NCBI GenBank assembly: GCA_934047225.1
Contig: OW204001.1
Span: forward strand, 8,664,201-8,728,200
Length of the DNA: 64,000 nucleotides
Reading direction: 5' to 3'
Source: Ypsolopha sequella
Taxonomy: Eukaryota > Arthropoda > Insecta > Lepidoptera > Ypsolophidae
Numbering within the stretch: position 1 is the first letter of the stretch; each line of letters starts with the position of its first letter. The translations under genes were made by a program, and so were the position numbers. Below the pieces are notes generated by a model. The model saw only the letters and a program-made list of their open reading frames with translations. It did no database searches and was not told where the DNA came from. Shown here piece after piece: positions 1 to 11,365 of the stretch.

Positions 1-387
1 GCCCGAGGGCCGTGGGTTGAAGACCCTTGACTTAGAGCTACGCTCTTGGTATGACATAACAATAACTTTCTCTTTCACTTGAGTAACATTGCTTCATTTG
101 TACATTTATAGTTCCGTAATACCTTAAAAGAAGGAACTTCCTTAGATAATAGGGGTTCCATACTATTCCCTCGATATTTCAAACTTCAGCTTTGAAATTA
201 AGTACAAGAGAGGTCTTTTGGCAAAAGTGAAGAAATAAATCTGAAAATTATTAATTCTGTGTTATATCAAATCATATTTGACCAACTTCATTCATTCATT
301 ATAATTTATTTAAACAAATTATTATGAGACAGTGGTACCACCCAGCAGCCGCGATAGGTATGTGTATTGCGTTGATTCCTGCGGCTG
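1..387. other. No gene seen; flank of the Penelope-like remnant
   Basis: No coding region or RNA gene is visible. The right part (about 300-387) follows the stop codon of the minus-strand endonuclease fragment and may be the 3' non-coding end of that element. It holds two related inverted blocks, GCAGCCGC near 344 and GCGGCTGC near 381. Confidence 0.4.
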
Positions 388-1143
388 CTAGATGGCGCCA
401 CCGTTGCCACACCTTGGTCTGGGTTTCTCGTGTCGGAAACTGTCGGAGTCGTCAAAGTCGTCAGTGTCAATGTTGTCGGTTAAGTCCAGGTCCGTAGTGC
501 GCACCAAGTGACCATATGAATGGTGGGTGAAATGATTTGATGATTTGGACTGTGAAACATTGGTTAAATGGGAGGTTGTGTAGTCGTGTGTGTGTTGGTA
601 TAGGTAGGATGTTGTTTTGTGTTTTGATGTGTGTCTGTGTTGGTTTATTCTGATATGTAGTGCGTTTTTTGTTTCACCTACATAAAATGCCGGGCAGTGC
701 CGACATTCTAGAAGGTATATGCAGTTTTCGGTTTTGCATGTAGTGTGTGGTTGGGTTTTGTGTGTGTTGGATGAGTGGTGTGTATTAATGTTGGTGTCTG
801 TGTTCATGATCTCGCATGTTTTACAACGTGGCCGTCGGCGTGGGGATGTTCCAAGAGATGTGTTAGTTATGTTCGGAGTTTTGGTTATTGGTTTGGTTTT
901 GCTGAGAGTGGCTCTTAGGTTTCGGTTTTGTCTGAAGCAGATTTTAGGGTTGTTTGGAAGTAGGTCTTTTGTTTCATCGTTTTGTTTTAATACTGGAAGG
1001 TGATCTTTCATGAGTGTTTTTAGTTTGTGACTGCCATGAAAATAGTTGGTGATTAGGCGGGTTTTGCTAGATGAGTCAGTGGGATGTGGAGTATTTCTGT
1101 GGTATATTGGTCTTGTGTGCAAATGTTTTTGTATGAATTAACA
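388..1143 (-). mobile_element. Penelope-like element, 3' coding fragment (RT thumb and GIY-YIG endonuclease)
   Basis: The minus-strand frame is open for about 250 codons and ends in a stop at 388-390. The first third reads like the linker after a Penelope-like reverse transcriptase (ITNYFHGSHKLKTLMKDH, then CFRQNRNLRATLSKTKP). It is followed by a Cys pair (RRRPRCKTCEI) and a GIY-YIG-type nuclease core: IYLLEC, FYVGET, then RINQHR with the catalytic-type Arg. In intact elements this nuclease makes the target nick for reverse transcription. The frame begins just after an in-frame stop and the RT core is absent upstream, where another repeat lies, so this is a 5'-truncated, dead copy. The family assignment is firm from domain order. 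The clade within Penelope-like elements is not determined. Confidence 0.8.
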
Positions 1144-1240
1144 ATTTTGGTTAGTAATTGTTGCTACCATGAATTTTTCAGGTTTTTAAATCATTCCGTC
1201 TGGAAATAATGAAAAAAGAATTAAGAAAATAAAAAAACAG

Positions 1241-1460
1241 TCAAGTGCGAGTCGGACTCGCGCACGAAGGGTTCCGTACCAATATCAATAAAAACGGCAA
1301 AAAAACATATCTGCTGTATGGGAGCCCCCTTAAATATTTATTTTGTTCTGTTTTATAGTATTTGTTGTTATAGCGGCAACAGAACGGACAGACAGACGGA
1401 CAGCGGAGTCTTAGTAATAGGGTCCCGTTGGTTACCCTTGGGGTACGGAACCTAAAAACA
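1241..1460 (+). repeat. Interspersed repeat, 'GTGCGAGTCGGACTCGCGC...GGTTCCGTA' family
   Basis: This is a short member of a repeat that I recognise as very common in Lepidoptera. It starts with AAGTGCGAGTCGGACTCGCG, reads GGTTCCGTACC, contains an ACGGACAGACAGACGGACAG tract, and ends GGTACGGAACC. Other members here are at 19911-20680, 44134-44209 and 61075-61866. Fragments in reverse orientation are near 16830-16990 and 38089-38200. The superfamily is not certain. Confidence 0.7.
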
Positions 1461-1690
1461 ACACCTTCTAGCAGGGCTGAAAATTTAAAAACCTTTTGAG
1501 TTTGTAATTTATACACACTTGCACTTGTACTCTATATTTATTTTTTGTGTATACCTAAATCACAATATTTCGTAAGTTCCACCAAGTGCCAACAATCAAC
1601 TTTTGACCTTATTTAATGGTACCCTAAATGATTGGTTTTGAAAAGAAATTGATACTTATCGTTGTTGGTTCTTGATGGAACATTTGAAAC

Positions 1691-1913
1691 ATCTTGTCAA
1701 TAAAACACACACTTGGTAACTGTTCCACTTTATATCTATATTACACTAGCGACCGGTGTCATCACATCACAAATGTAAACCAAGACGAAATACATTTTCC
1801 ATCTCATGATTCGTATCCAATAGCCTGACGATGTTATTATAACGAAACCGGTCGCTAGTGTAATATAGATATAAAGTGGAACAGTTACCAAGTATGTGTT
1901 TTATTGACAAGAT
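1691..1913. repeat. Fold-back element, two 66-bp arms
   Basis: Left arm 1691-1756 (starts ATCTTGTCAATAAAACACAC, ends GCGACCGG) and right arm 1848-1913 (starts CCGGTCGC, ends GACAAGAT) are near-perfect inverted copies around a 91-bp centre. This is the structure of a MITE or fold-back element. No clear target duplication was identified. Confidence 0.75.
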
Positions 1914-2249
1914 GGTTTTGAAAACTATAGATTTAAGTAAATTTAATGACCCCCTTTTTTCCATCACGTAAGGATTATTTGTAAAATCGATATCGATATT
2001 TATGCTAGAGCCCGCTCTGGTTGAGAGAAAAATGAAAATTTTTCCTTGAGTTAACTAGTTGTACGTCAAAGAGCGGTGCAGTTCTTGGAAGAAAATCATA
2101 ATTGAAAATTTGAAATAAAATTGTAACTTAGTAAAAAACAAAACAAGACGAAACAAGGTGTCTATTTAAGTACGGACTTTTTTTGTTAATTTTGATCTGT
2201 ATTTAAAGTATTAAAATTTTATAAATTTAAAATGATTAGCAGCCAGATT

Positions 2250-2572
2250 TTTAAAAACCCGCCTTTTTCTAAACATTTGAAACAGAACACTTATATTCAA
2301 AATTTACTCAAAAATTTCTGAACAATACCTTATTATCTATGTTTTGTGTAAACTGTCATCGCAAAGTTTCCATTGGTTACTGTAAATTAGAATTTTAAAG
2401 TATTCTAATTTTAAAATTCAAATTTACAGTAACCAATGGAAACTTTACAATGGCAGTATTAGGTACACAATACAGGTCATATAAGTAAAAAGGTTTTGTT
2501 GAGGAACTATTTAGTAAATTTTGAACATAAGTGTTCTGTTTAGATTATTTAGAAAAAGGCAGGTTTTTCACA
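2250..2572. repeat. Fold-back element with arms of about 150 bp
   Basis: The left arm (from TTAAAAACCCGCCTTTTTCT) and right arm (ending AGAAAAAGGCAGGTTTTT) are diverged inverted copies meeting near 2400-2415. Shared inner blocks include CAGAACACTTAT / ATAAGTGTTCTG and GTTTCCATTGGTTACTGTAA / TTACAGTAACCAATGGAAAC. Probably a MITE. Confidence 0.7.
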
Positions 2573-2835
2573 ATTAGCTAACCGATTTGGTTTATTAGTT
2601 CAAATTTTACATTTCATGGTAATTGTTCATACAAATCCAAGTAAAATGGAAAATTTTCAGCAAACTTTAATCGAGTATATAGAGTAATATTTTTTTAATT
2701 GTTTTATTACTAAGAAATAATCATAGGAAATAAATAAAGCTTATAAAAGCAAAAAATAATCTATTTATAAACATTTAAGAATCGGCATATTTAGTGTTTG
2801 TTGTTTAAATTACTTTAAATACAGTATATAGTGAA

Positions 2836-3063
2836 ATAACGAAATAGATAACACAGCTAAGACTCACTATGATTTATGCGAGAAAAACTCGACGTTTCGG
2901 TCAAGTTAAGAGTGACCTTCATCAGGCTTCGCGAGTTGCTCCGGCGCGTGCGACACCCTCACGAGGACTGAATATCCCCGCTACCCATCACCACCGCGTC
3001 CGCGCCCCCGCCACCGCTGCTGCCGCGGCCGCATCCGCTCGTCTCTAAGCCCGCTGCGCCCGC
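2836..3063 (-). mobile_element. Penelope-like terminal repeat fragment with hammerhead-like core
   Basis: The reverse complement reads CCTGATGAAGGTCA, a short loop, TGACCGAAACG, then a CGAG/CTCG hairpin. The CTGATGA and GAAAC boxes enclose a 5-bp stem (GGTCA/TGACC), which matches the conserved hammerhead core. Hammerhead ribozymes are known from the terminal repeats of Penelope-like elements. The same block recurs at 52246-52335 (same orientation) and 52662-52753 (opposite). It continues into a GC-rich 128-bp tract (2936-3063) that I could not identify. Ribozyme activity is inference. Confidence 0.55.
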
Positions 3064-4263
3064 ATATATATAGTATAACAGTATATAGTACCTACGGACG
3101 GATGCCAGCATGACTGGCTACCTATTGGCAGTTTTATTGCAGCGCCATAGCTGTTATAATCGTTTACAAAAAGGGAGCCTGAACTGCAAGACGTCATAAT
3201 ATACGGAAAATGCAAATTCCTAACTTGTTTAGCTTTTGAGCTAGGCACCGTAACAAAAATGGTCTAAAATTGACAACTTTGACGGCCGTCCATTTCTTTT
3301 TTTTTTAAGATAAAAATAATAAAAATATAATAGTACTACTCGATGAGTTTTAGAAATTGAGACCCTATATGTCAGGATAAGAAAAGAAATGTATTTTGCC
3401 TCGTTTTTCATGTATAAAATCTGCCCTACAAAAAAAATATTTTATTGAATTTCTAATTTATTTAGTTTTGGGTCCACATTCTTCACAAAAATATCCTTTC
3501 AGGTTAGTTACTCATTCCGTCTATGAGCTAGAGATTTTTGACATACCTACGGACGGATATACAGCTGAGTAACTTTAAAAGGGCTCCGTTTTGCCCTTTT
3601 ATAGAATCCTAAAAATTACCGAGTGAGAACATTTTTTTTGACAAACAGTTAAATTATTTTCAAAATGGGAACAAGAAATTCAATAGTCATCATCTTTATT
3701 CTCATTATCACTAAAACAATAGATCGCTGTCCAGCAGCCATAGCATGAAACCATCGCGCGCGACTGGCACAAGTGCGAGCATGAGATAATGTGTCACTCG
3801 AAGCTGCGCACGACGTGACTTCATTAGTGACTCTGAGTGCATTCCGTTTTTCGTCGCCATAGTTTTGTTTGCTTGCGACTTTAAGTTCCGGTTCTTATCT
3901 TGAAACATCATTATCATAATCTTCCTTAAATTTAGCGTCGTAGTCCGTCTCCAAGTCTATAAAACAAAACAACGCCAATTACAAAGTTCTCAACCTTACC
4001 TCAACTTACCTAAAATTGATAAAAAATTCTGAAAAAATATTTAAAGCTGTAAATATATCGACATGCATTACAGCTGTCAAATTAGACATACCATCTGTCG
4101 TATCAGCCCTTGGACAGATGCAATTCATGCAGGTTTTTTTTACCAATAATACACATATACTTTGACATGAATAACAGCTGTAAAATTCGATATCACATCA
4201 GTTGTCCTTTTATTTGTTTAATGTTTGTCCTAATGTATTTAAGTTAGTTATATTAACATTAGT
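3064..4263. other. No gene seen
   Basis: AT-rich sequence with no supported coding region. Two short palindromic ACAGCTGT-type blocks lie near 4070 and 4173. Probably intronic or intergenic repeat remains. Confidence 0.4.
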
Positions 4264-5098
4264 TTAACCTTTGGCTGACGACGTGGTCTAAATGTAACTG
4301 TAACGCTGAGGTACCGTCTCACAGACGTCAAAATATTAATGTAAATTAAATTAATTTTACCAAACAATACCAACTGTATGAGTTTCACAAATAGATGGAT
4401 ATATATTTTGGTAATTGAATTACAAACAAAAATAAAACTGCCATCTTTATTTTAATAATTATTAACATTTATTTATGAAGTCACAAAATTAACTTAGTTG
4501 AATTTAGGAACTTAGTTCAGCCTTTATAAAAAAAAAAACTTTTGTATAAATCGAAAAATTAACTCAAACAATCGTTACTTCTATAAATTATGATTGAAAA
4601 ACAACAAAAACTAAAATCCTTACTCTAATAATAAAAATAATGACAAGGCACAAATTTGGTATTTTTTTACTGTCGTAGCTTACAGTCATTGCATACTTGA
4701 AGGCAGCAAGTAAGGCACATTGGCTTTTTGCAATGATAGCAACAGTACTTTGTCCTTCTTTTTAGGCGACTGGGACAAACCGCACATGTTTTCCGCGTTC
4801 CTGGACCTGGTCACGTCAATTAGACACTATGAGCATATCAACGTAAACACAGAGGTCACGACCAAGAGACGTGCAAAGATTTGTACATAAACACCGTACT
4901 AACGTCTGTCAGACGGCGATTGCTTCTGCGTGATAACGTGTTCACTCGACGCGCTCGAGGCCGTGACTGGCGGTAAGAAGATGGTAAGAGGGGAAGGTAG
5001 AGGGAGGGGTAGCGCCACGCGTCGTGTATTTAAAAAGATATTGTAATAACAATAGTAATCACGTCTGTGAGACGTATACCACGTCAGTTAAAGGTTAA
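4264..5098 (-). mobile_element. TTAA-flanked piggyBac-derived element, internally deleted
   Basis: The ends are TTAACCTTTGGCTGACG (left) and, reversed, TTAACCTTTAACTGACG (right). Each is followed inward by a matching GTCTCACAGACGT block, giving terminal inverted repeats of about 60 bp flanked by TTAA, the piggyBac target. Inside, on the minus strand, is the end of a piggyBac transposase (4667-4807). At 835 bp it cannot encode a full transposase (normally near 600 codons), so it is a non-autonomous deletion derivative. Confidence 0.8.
4667..4807 (-). pseudogene. piggyBac transposase, C-terminal cysteine-rich domain remnant
   Basis: A minus-strand frame of 46 codons ends in TAA at 4667-4669. 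It reads TCAVCPSR, then TKYCCYHCKKPMC, then LTCCLQVCNDC. The Cys/His spacing (CxxC, CxxHC, CxxC, CxxC) is that of the C-terminal cross-brace zinc domain of piggyBac-family transposases, which binds the element's ends. An in-frame stop lies immediately upstream and the catalytic Asp domain is missing, so no active enzyme can be made. The flanking TTAA inverted repeats support the assignment. Confidence 0.8.
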
Positions 5099-6789
5099 TT
5101 ATGTGTGTTGCTATCTTGTGTTTTTCACTTTCTATCAAATAAATGTCTTTCTTTCTTTCTTTCTTCTTTAAGAATCCGCATGCGTGTTTGTCGTGCTCGA
5201 ATCCCATTGTCTTGAATAAAGTTGCATGCTTGCATTCCGCATAAACTGCTCACGTGGTGTGACAACCGACTAAGTAGCTATATCACTTATTTTGAAAGAT
5301 GTGTGTGCGATATAACGCGTGACAAATGAAGTCGTACGTTATCATGCTATGGCAGCAGATCATTCCATCTTGCAGATTAAAAATAATGCAGTTTTTTTTA
5401 AAAACTTACTCCCTTTCCATTGAATCTTCAAAACCAGTCAAAATACAAGTACATAATTCATGTAAGTGTTCCCTTCCCCTATCATCCAAATGGAATTTTA
5501 GAGACGCCACTGCTTTATATGGTAAGTTTAATGAGTAAAAATGCAAGAAAATGGATATCTAGGGCGAGTATTGTAAGTAGGATTTCTGTTTGTTTTAAGA
5601 CCAAACGATGGCATATGCACCTTTTGACATATCGTAAAAATCTAAATATTAAAACCTTTTGCCCATACAATACAATTGAACTATCGCAAAAACTCTTCTA
5701 CAGACGAATTTCTAAGCGTTCGTTCGATCTCAAAAACAAAAGGCGTCTACGAAACGGCGTCTATAGAAACCGCAGTTCGAACTTCCGCCTTGCGCTTTAA
5801 TCTGAGCAATATTTCAGAGCAGTGCAAATGAAAAGTTTGTCTCAGAAGAAGGCGCCGCCTCTCGCTCGCCCGCCAATGGAAAAGTCGGGAAAACGTTCTT
5901 ACGTCGGCGGAGGCGGAGCGCTGAGCTGGCGTTGCGGTCGTACTCCCATTACAATTTTTTCTTTGAAGAATTCTTTATTTGAATTCGTGTTAATTATTCC
6001 ACATTAAAAACGGACCAATGGTCAAATGTGCGTTGCAAAATGACGTGCTATTGCATACTACAACTTGGATTATAATGACATTGTTTTTTTTAATAATTTT
6101 AATACTAGCAATGCTTGTATAGATTTCCGTTTGTTAGGAATCTGGTAGATTTTTCAGTAGGTATATTGTATTGTTCCAATTCCCTATCCCTGAAAATTTT
6201 CCAACATTATCCGTAGAGTAATAAGGTAACAAACAATGAGAAGTCATATTTTAAAAGTTCCAAAAGGTCCAATCGTCTTAAATTCAGTGATACAGCAAAA
6301 TTACTTTCAAAAGACGTTAATTACGCCTCAAATGCGGCTTTAACACTCACGTGTGATTATTGATGACTATATGCCAACTGCATTCAAAAGACTCCATAAT
6401 CTAATAATGAGTTTTTATACGTTGATATCGATTTTAACCAAAGCTTGAACTGTTTAATTTTTAATGAATATTTTACGTATTGTAAAAAATCTTTCGCTTT
6501 TATGACTTTAAGCGACAAATCAAAACTTAAGTTATATAATTAGTATTTATGTAAAAGAAAACTACTATTTTTTTTTGTTATTTTGTATGGGAAAATACTG
6601 AATTTTAAAGTAATTCGGTTCGAGGCGATGGTCAAGCCAGTTTTCCCTTAACTTTGACGTTTAATCAATACCAACAGCACCGTACACTGAATAAATGGCA
6701 AAGACCCCCGTCATTGAAAAAAATCTTGCTCATGACGAAACAATCCACATTTAAATCTACATGATAAATTTGGCTAGTAGAAAAAAAAG
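5099..6789. other. No gene seen; short simple repeat
   Basis: A (CTTT)n tract at about 5144-5164 follows AATAAATG, as at the 3' ends of some LINEs. An open stretch at 5420-5800 has no recognisable domain and skewed composition, so I do not call it a gene. A GC-richer patch lies at 5850-5940. Confidence 0.4.
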
Positions 6790-6799
6790 AAACGTCACT

Positions 6800-7020
6800 A
6801 AGGGCCAGATTCACAGTGGTGACTTTACTTTACAGCAAAGGCGTCTTCACAAAGTAAGCTTTGTTTTGTCAAAGTATACTCTCAACATTCAACATTACTA
6901 AGCAAAGTATAGGTTTGTGAAAGTAAAGTAATGGTTTGACAGGACTATGAAACATATTTTTGATTGAAAGTTGATCTTTCCGTCAAAGTAAAGTCAAAGT
7001 GCAGTTTGTGAATTTCTGTC
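6800..7020. repeat. Possible MITE with weak inverted ends
   Basis: GGGCCAGATTCACAGTGGTG near 6800 and GTGCAGTTTGTGAATTTCTG near 7000 are imperfect inverted copies. The interior repeats AAAGTAAAGT-like words. Boundaries are uncertain. Confidence 0.35.
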
Positions 7021-7720
7021 TAAGTTCTCTATTCCCTCCAAAAACGCTCAACACGCAAACCGCGTCGTGTGGCGTATCACGCACGCACCGAGCGGCACGT
7101 CAGACATAACAGCCCCTTGTCAACCATAACGTAGCCGCAGCGGCGGCGGCGGCGGTCGCGGGTTAACCTGTCGACCTATGGGTTTACCAGCGATGGTCGG
7201 AAAACTATACCATTTCATTTATGGTCGCCCCTCGGTTTGGGGTAGTTGCGCAAACTAAGCTAAAACCCGCAAGTATGCTGAGGTCTTGCTTTTGTTACCG
7301 CGTAATAATATACTCGTATCTATAACAGTTATCAAATTTTTTGAAGTGAAATCATCTAAAGGCTCGCTAATCGATTTTGGTACGGGAAAATCTTATGGGT
7401 TCACGTTATGTCACCAATATGCTTATCTGATTGTTAAGTTTTCACTTCTGTGGGCATTGTTTTTTTTTGTAAGTGAACGAGACACAACGAACGTGTTGGT
7501 TTTATTTCAAGGTTGAAGTTTGTTTTGTCTCTAAGTTTGTATAATTTAAACTTGAAATTTTGACGTTCGTTGCCCTTGACGCGTATGCGTTCGGACTATG
7601 CCGTAGTGTGTTTACAAAGCAGAGAAACTATGGGGTTGGGGTCGTAGCACTTGCTACGACGTAGCAAAATGTGAACGCGGGCATGTTTATAACATACCAA
7701 TCTTTTGACGCTGTGTCCCT
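7021..7720. other. No gene seen; GC-rich patch with (CGG)n
   Basis: A GC-rich island at 7050-7210 contains a (GGC)n run at 7141-7156 and short Runx-core-like words (AACCGC, AACCATAA). Near 7600-7670 is a CGTAGCACTTGCTACG palindrome that recurs in a variant form at 8880-8970. Confidence 0.35.
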
Positions 7721-8475
7721 TCTTAGGGCTAATTTCACCGTTTGCTTTCAGAACCGAGTTCAACAAAACTAAGTTTTGCTTAAACCGGGTTAAAATATTC
7801 AACTAGATATCGTTTTAGTTAAACAGATTCCACCGTTACATTTCGAACCCATGTACCTAAACTCAGTTTTCGCCGAAACCACAGTGGGTTACCAGATGTT
7901 TTATGGCTAAAGTTGCCGATATGGGTCGCTCAGGTAGCAAAAATCACCCGCAGGACAGTTCACCGAAAGAAGTCTCTCTATAACCTCAGTTGGTTGATGG
8001 TCCATGCCAATTTTCATACAAACTTGTATTTTATATTAGTTCCATTAAATTTCCACCCACAAATATACAGTTTATTAACAATCACAATGTTTTTGAGTAC
8101 TATCTAATTTTGATATTTAAAACTTTCGTGATCCAATGTAGGAACATTTTAAATAGCAAAATTAGACTGTAAAAAAAAAATTATTTGTAAAAAAACTGCT
8201 TACAGAATTTAAAATTAATTAAACGTGTAGAAAAAAGGAACATAACGAAATTATGACTTCTGTCGTCTTTGTTTGTTCCCAAAAACTTGCATGAAAATTG
8301 CCTTGGACCATCCACCTTAACCGGCCAAAATCGGGCGTTCAGATTAAAAAACTCTGATCAGCTTAAACTGCGTTCAGTTCATGTTGGTGAAATTCTCTAA
8401 ACTCAGTTAAGTGTGTTAATTGAGTACCTATATAAGCTTGAACTAATCGAGCTTTTGTGAAATCAGTCCTAAGAA
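7721..8475. repeat. Terminal-inverted-repeat element, about 755 bp
   Basis: The left end TCTTAGGGCTAATTTCACCG is mirrored by the right end, TGTGAAATCAGTCCTAAGAA. Similarity continues inward over roughly 40 bp (GAACCGAGTTCAAC against CTTGAACTAATCGAG). No coding capacity is seen, so it is probably a non-autonomous DNA element. Confidence 0.55.
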
Positions 8476-9307
8476 AGCAAATCCGAAATTTTATCGACAA
8501 AAAAAAAATTTTTTCCAGTATAAACGGACGTTTTAAAATTTTTGTTGCCTACCATAATATACTGAATGATATTTAAAAATTTTCAGTCTTTTTGTTTTAT
8601 TAAGAGTAAATTTTTTCAAAATAATGTTTTCGTAACACCAAATTTTTATTCCTATTTATCATTTCTTTCACCATTACCTTCCTAACAAAAAAAAATTGCA
8701 ATGTTCTATCATAAATACAATAATTTCTACGAGCGGTTAACAAAAGTCACTCCGCTCGCGTCTCATACAAAGACGCTCAGGTCAGAAGCACTTTTTCAAG
8801 AAAAAAAAAGGTTTGTTTCTTTGTTTTTGTCGATATTTTTTGTTCTAGTTTTACCCTCTTTCAGATGTGCACTCTTACGAGGGACATACTGTATGTGTTT
8901 AGACTACGATGACGTAGTTGGTCTACAAAGCAGGAAGACTACGGTTTCGTAGCTCTTACTACGCCGTAGCAATAAGATGACGCCAACGATAGGATCTACA
9001 ACGTATTAAAACCGTGGTGTAAGGTTTAAAAACTTCTACGTGTTTCCTGAGCAAGTTAAGGGCTTCAATTGTTATAATAAATAGTAATTATTTTAATAAA
9101 TGAAATTTCAATAGCCACCTGAAACCAACTTTCTCAAGATATACTATGTTGTTAATTCAACATCACGGTATACCATGGAAAATATTACTTCAAATGTATA
9201 ATCAAATACAAGCCAGATTATTGGGTACAGCCCACACACATCTACAAGCTTAAATAAAAGGTCACGCGAAAGAAAATGCGGGAAAAGAAAAAATATATGT
9301 ATGTTAT

Positions 9308-9308
<1 letters not shown>

Positions 9309-9356
<48 letters not shown>
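9309..9356. repeat. (TA)n microsatellite
   Basis: Nearly uninterrupted TA dinucleotides, adjoining the left end of the following MITE. Confidence 0.9.
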
Positions 9357-9357
<1 letters not shown>

Positions 9358-9600
9358 TGGTGTTAAGAGGAAGTTGTGGGAGCCAGAAACTGGTGATAGT
9401 ACTCGTCCATACGAACAAAATTTACTTTGGAGCCAACCCTCGAATCGCAAAAGAAAAGTTACATAGCTACGCGACCAAAATTAATCAAACAACAGATTCT
9501 TTTTTTTTGATTTCTCAATTTTTTTTTACGAAAAGTAGTTCGTTTGGACTTTTCTATCGCCAGTTTCCGGCTGCCGCAACTTCATCTTAACACCCTGTAC
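9357..9600. repeat. MITE, 'GGTGTTAAGAxGAAGTTG' family
   Basis: The left end GTTAAGAGGAAGTTGTGGGA and the right end, reversed, GTTAAGATGAAGTTGCGGCA form inverted repeats of about 38 bp. They share GAAACTGGCGATAG-like inner sequence and have TA next to the termini. A truncated member lies at 27694-27920, and TACTCGTCCATACGAACAA is shared between the two. Confidence 0.7.
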
Positions 9601-9694
9601 ATATAATTATTCTTAAAGTACACAGAAAACAAAATTTTAAATTATTCGCTTATCTCAATAATGAGATTTCTTCCAGCAAACCAAGGGTGATAAT

Positions 9695-10051
9695 CATCCA
9701 TCCATCAGCCTAGTTTGTCCACTGCTGGACATAAGCCTTTCTAGGACTTTGCCACTCCCGGCGGTCATCCTGGAAGAATTGCCCATACTCAAACACGCTG
9801 GGCAGGTGGGTTGGTGAGCGCGGTGCTAGAACCCTCGCACCAGTGACGCCACTGCCCGTCACCAGTCTGTTCCATATAAGGCCCGGCTTTTAGGGATGGA
9901 TATACCGCCATCCATCGGTCCCAGGCATGGTGGGCCTCCTGATTTTTGGCCTGTGAGCTGTCCTCTTACTCTCCCCCGAATTAGTTCGAGGGGTCTCCAA
10001 GTAACATGGTGTTACCTCCACAGTCGATCACGGCATCTGCTCTACCACCTG
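9695..10051 (-). repeat. RTE-tail-like interspersed repeat (copy 1)
   Basis: On the minus strand this runs from CAGGTGGTAGAGC to CCATCAGCC/TGGATGG. Near its end one frame reads DRREWQ..KAYVQQWTN then stop, very like the last residues of RTE-clade LINE proteins. It may be a SINE or short LINE copy that shares an RTE tail. Related copies are at 19010-19349 (opposite orientation) and 48412-48794. Confidence 0.6.
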
Positions 10052-10371
10052 AAATAAAATATTCATATTGTGCACGATAATACATTATACACAAACAAGA
10101 TTAAATTAAAAGTATCCAATAGAACTACAAGTTTAAAAATAAATAATAAACAACATAAATCTTACAGGCCTAAATATAATAAATAAATATAAAAAATATA
10201 TATTGAGTAAAAATGTGACTATATAATGATATTAACATATACCTACCTACAAGATAGGTTTTCAAAGATTAGTGCTGTTTTATTTTCCTTTTGAATACAC
10301 CAATGGAGGGGCTATCCCTTCTAGTGTGAGGAAGGGAGTAACACGGTTTGATGTACTTAACAATAAAAGAG

Positions 10372-10740
10372 TTTTCAATGCAAGTGCTCGTAAAGGCCCA
10401 ATTTTTATGCATCAAAACCGAACAGAAAGTCGATTATTTTGCCCTAGGGCTTTATTATTATTATTTATTTTTATTTATTTACAATGGTTGGCTAACCTGC
10501 AGCCTTTCCTGTGTGCCATAAATGTTATACTTTTTTTCCACTGTTTAACGGCTCTGGAAACAGTCCTTTTGAGCCAATTACAATTTAAAGTTCACAAGAT
10601 TATATTTGTTTTATTTCCTCACACTATGCATTGAAAAACGTAGTATGTTACACGGGCGTAAGAGTAATAAATTACTCGGTTACGTATAAAATCATCCTCG
10701 CAATTTATTCCTTTGCGCCCTTGTAGCATAAACTACTATT
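10372..10740 (+). mobile_element. Helentron-like non-autonomous element, copy 1
   Basis: This starts TTTTCAATGCAAGTGCTCGT and ends GCATAAACTACTATT. The first 11 bases reappear inverted as TGCATTGAAAA about 120 bp before the end. The last 120 bp form an imperfect stem-loop (GTAGTATG...CGGGCGTAA against GCGCCCTTGTAGCATAAACTAC). No target duplication is apparent. Subterminal inverted repeat plus 3' hairpin plus no duplication fits the Helentron/HINE type. There is no coding capacity. Confidence 0.6.
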
Positions 10741-11365
10741 TCATATATTGTTTTTTACATTTTAATAAAGAACAGTTTTACAATAGAGACGTAATTTTTG
10801 TACGTGAGTACCTACTAGGACCTCAAAACTGTACATGCCATGAGTGATGCTACCGTGAAAAGCGCTTGAAGCCGGGGCGACTAGTTCCACGCGACAGACA
10901 TTCAATTCGTTTACTCCACCGTAATGTATTATGGGGAAATTCCTTTCAGTTACTCCATAAGGTATAGCGTAAGCTATCTAAAAAAAACAATATATCATAA
11001 ATCATCATCATTATCATCAATACATAACAAAAGAGTAGAACCCAGTGTGTCTGTACATAAAAGAAAAGTAATAAAAGTAGAAATCGCTGATTTTTAGATC
11101 TTTTCTGTCTGTTTGTTTGTTCACGCACATCTCCGAAACCACTAAACGGATTTGGATGCGATTTTTTTTTATTATCATCGTAGTAACCCTGTTTAACATT
11201 TCGGCTGTTTAACATTTCGGCTATGGGAAGTGTTAATAAAATGACGCTCGAACCGAAAACGGGGTAGAGATGAATGATCGCGGATGGAGCCGCGGGCAGA
11301 CGGTTATATAATATATGTAACACATTTATCTGTCTTGTCCATCCATCCATTCTAAGGCTTATTCT

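Noticed and set aside
5144..5164. (CTTT)n as a functional element
   Set aside because: Ordinary simple repeat, probably the tail of a lost retroelement.
5420..5800. 126-codon plus-strand open frame
   Set aside because: Basic, low-information composition, no known motif, no neighbouring signals. It looks like a chance frame.
10272..10634. Open frames across the Helentron-like copies (also 14202, 17746, 31306 and 31712)
   Set aside because: The same frame arises from the repeated sequence itself (ARKGPLFMHQNRT-type), breaks at different points in each copy and has no domain.
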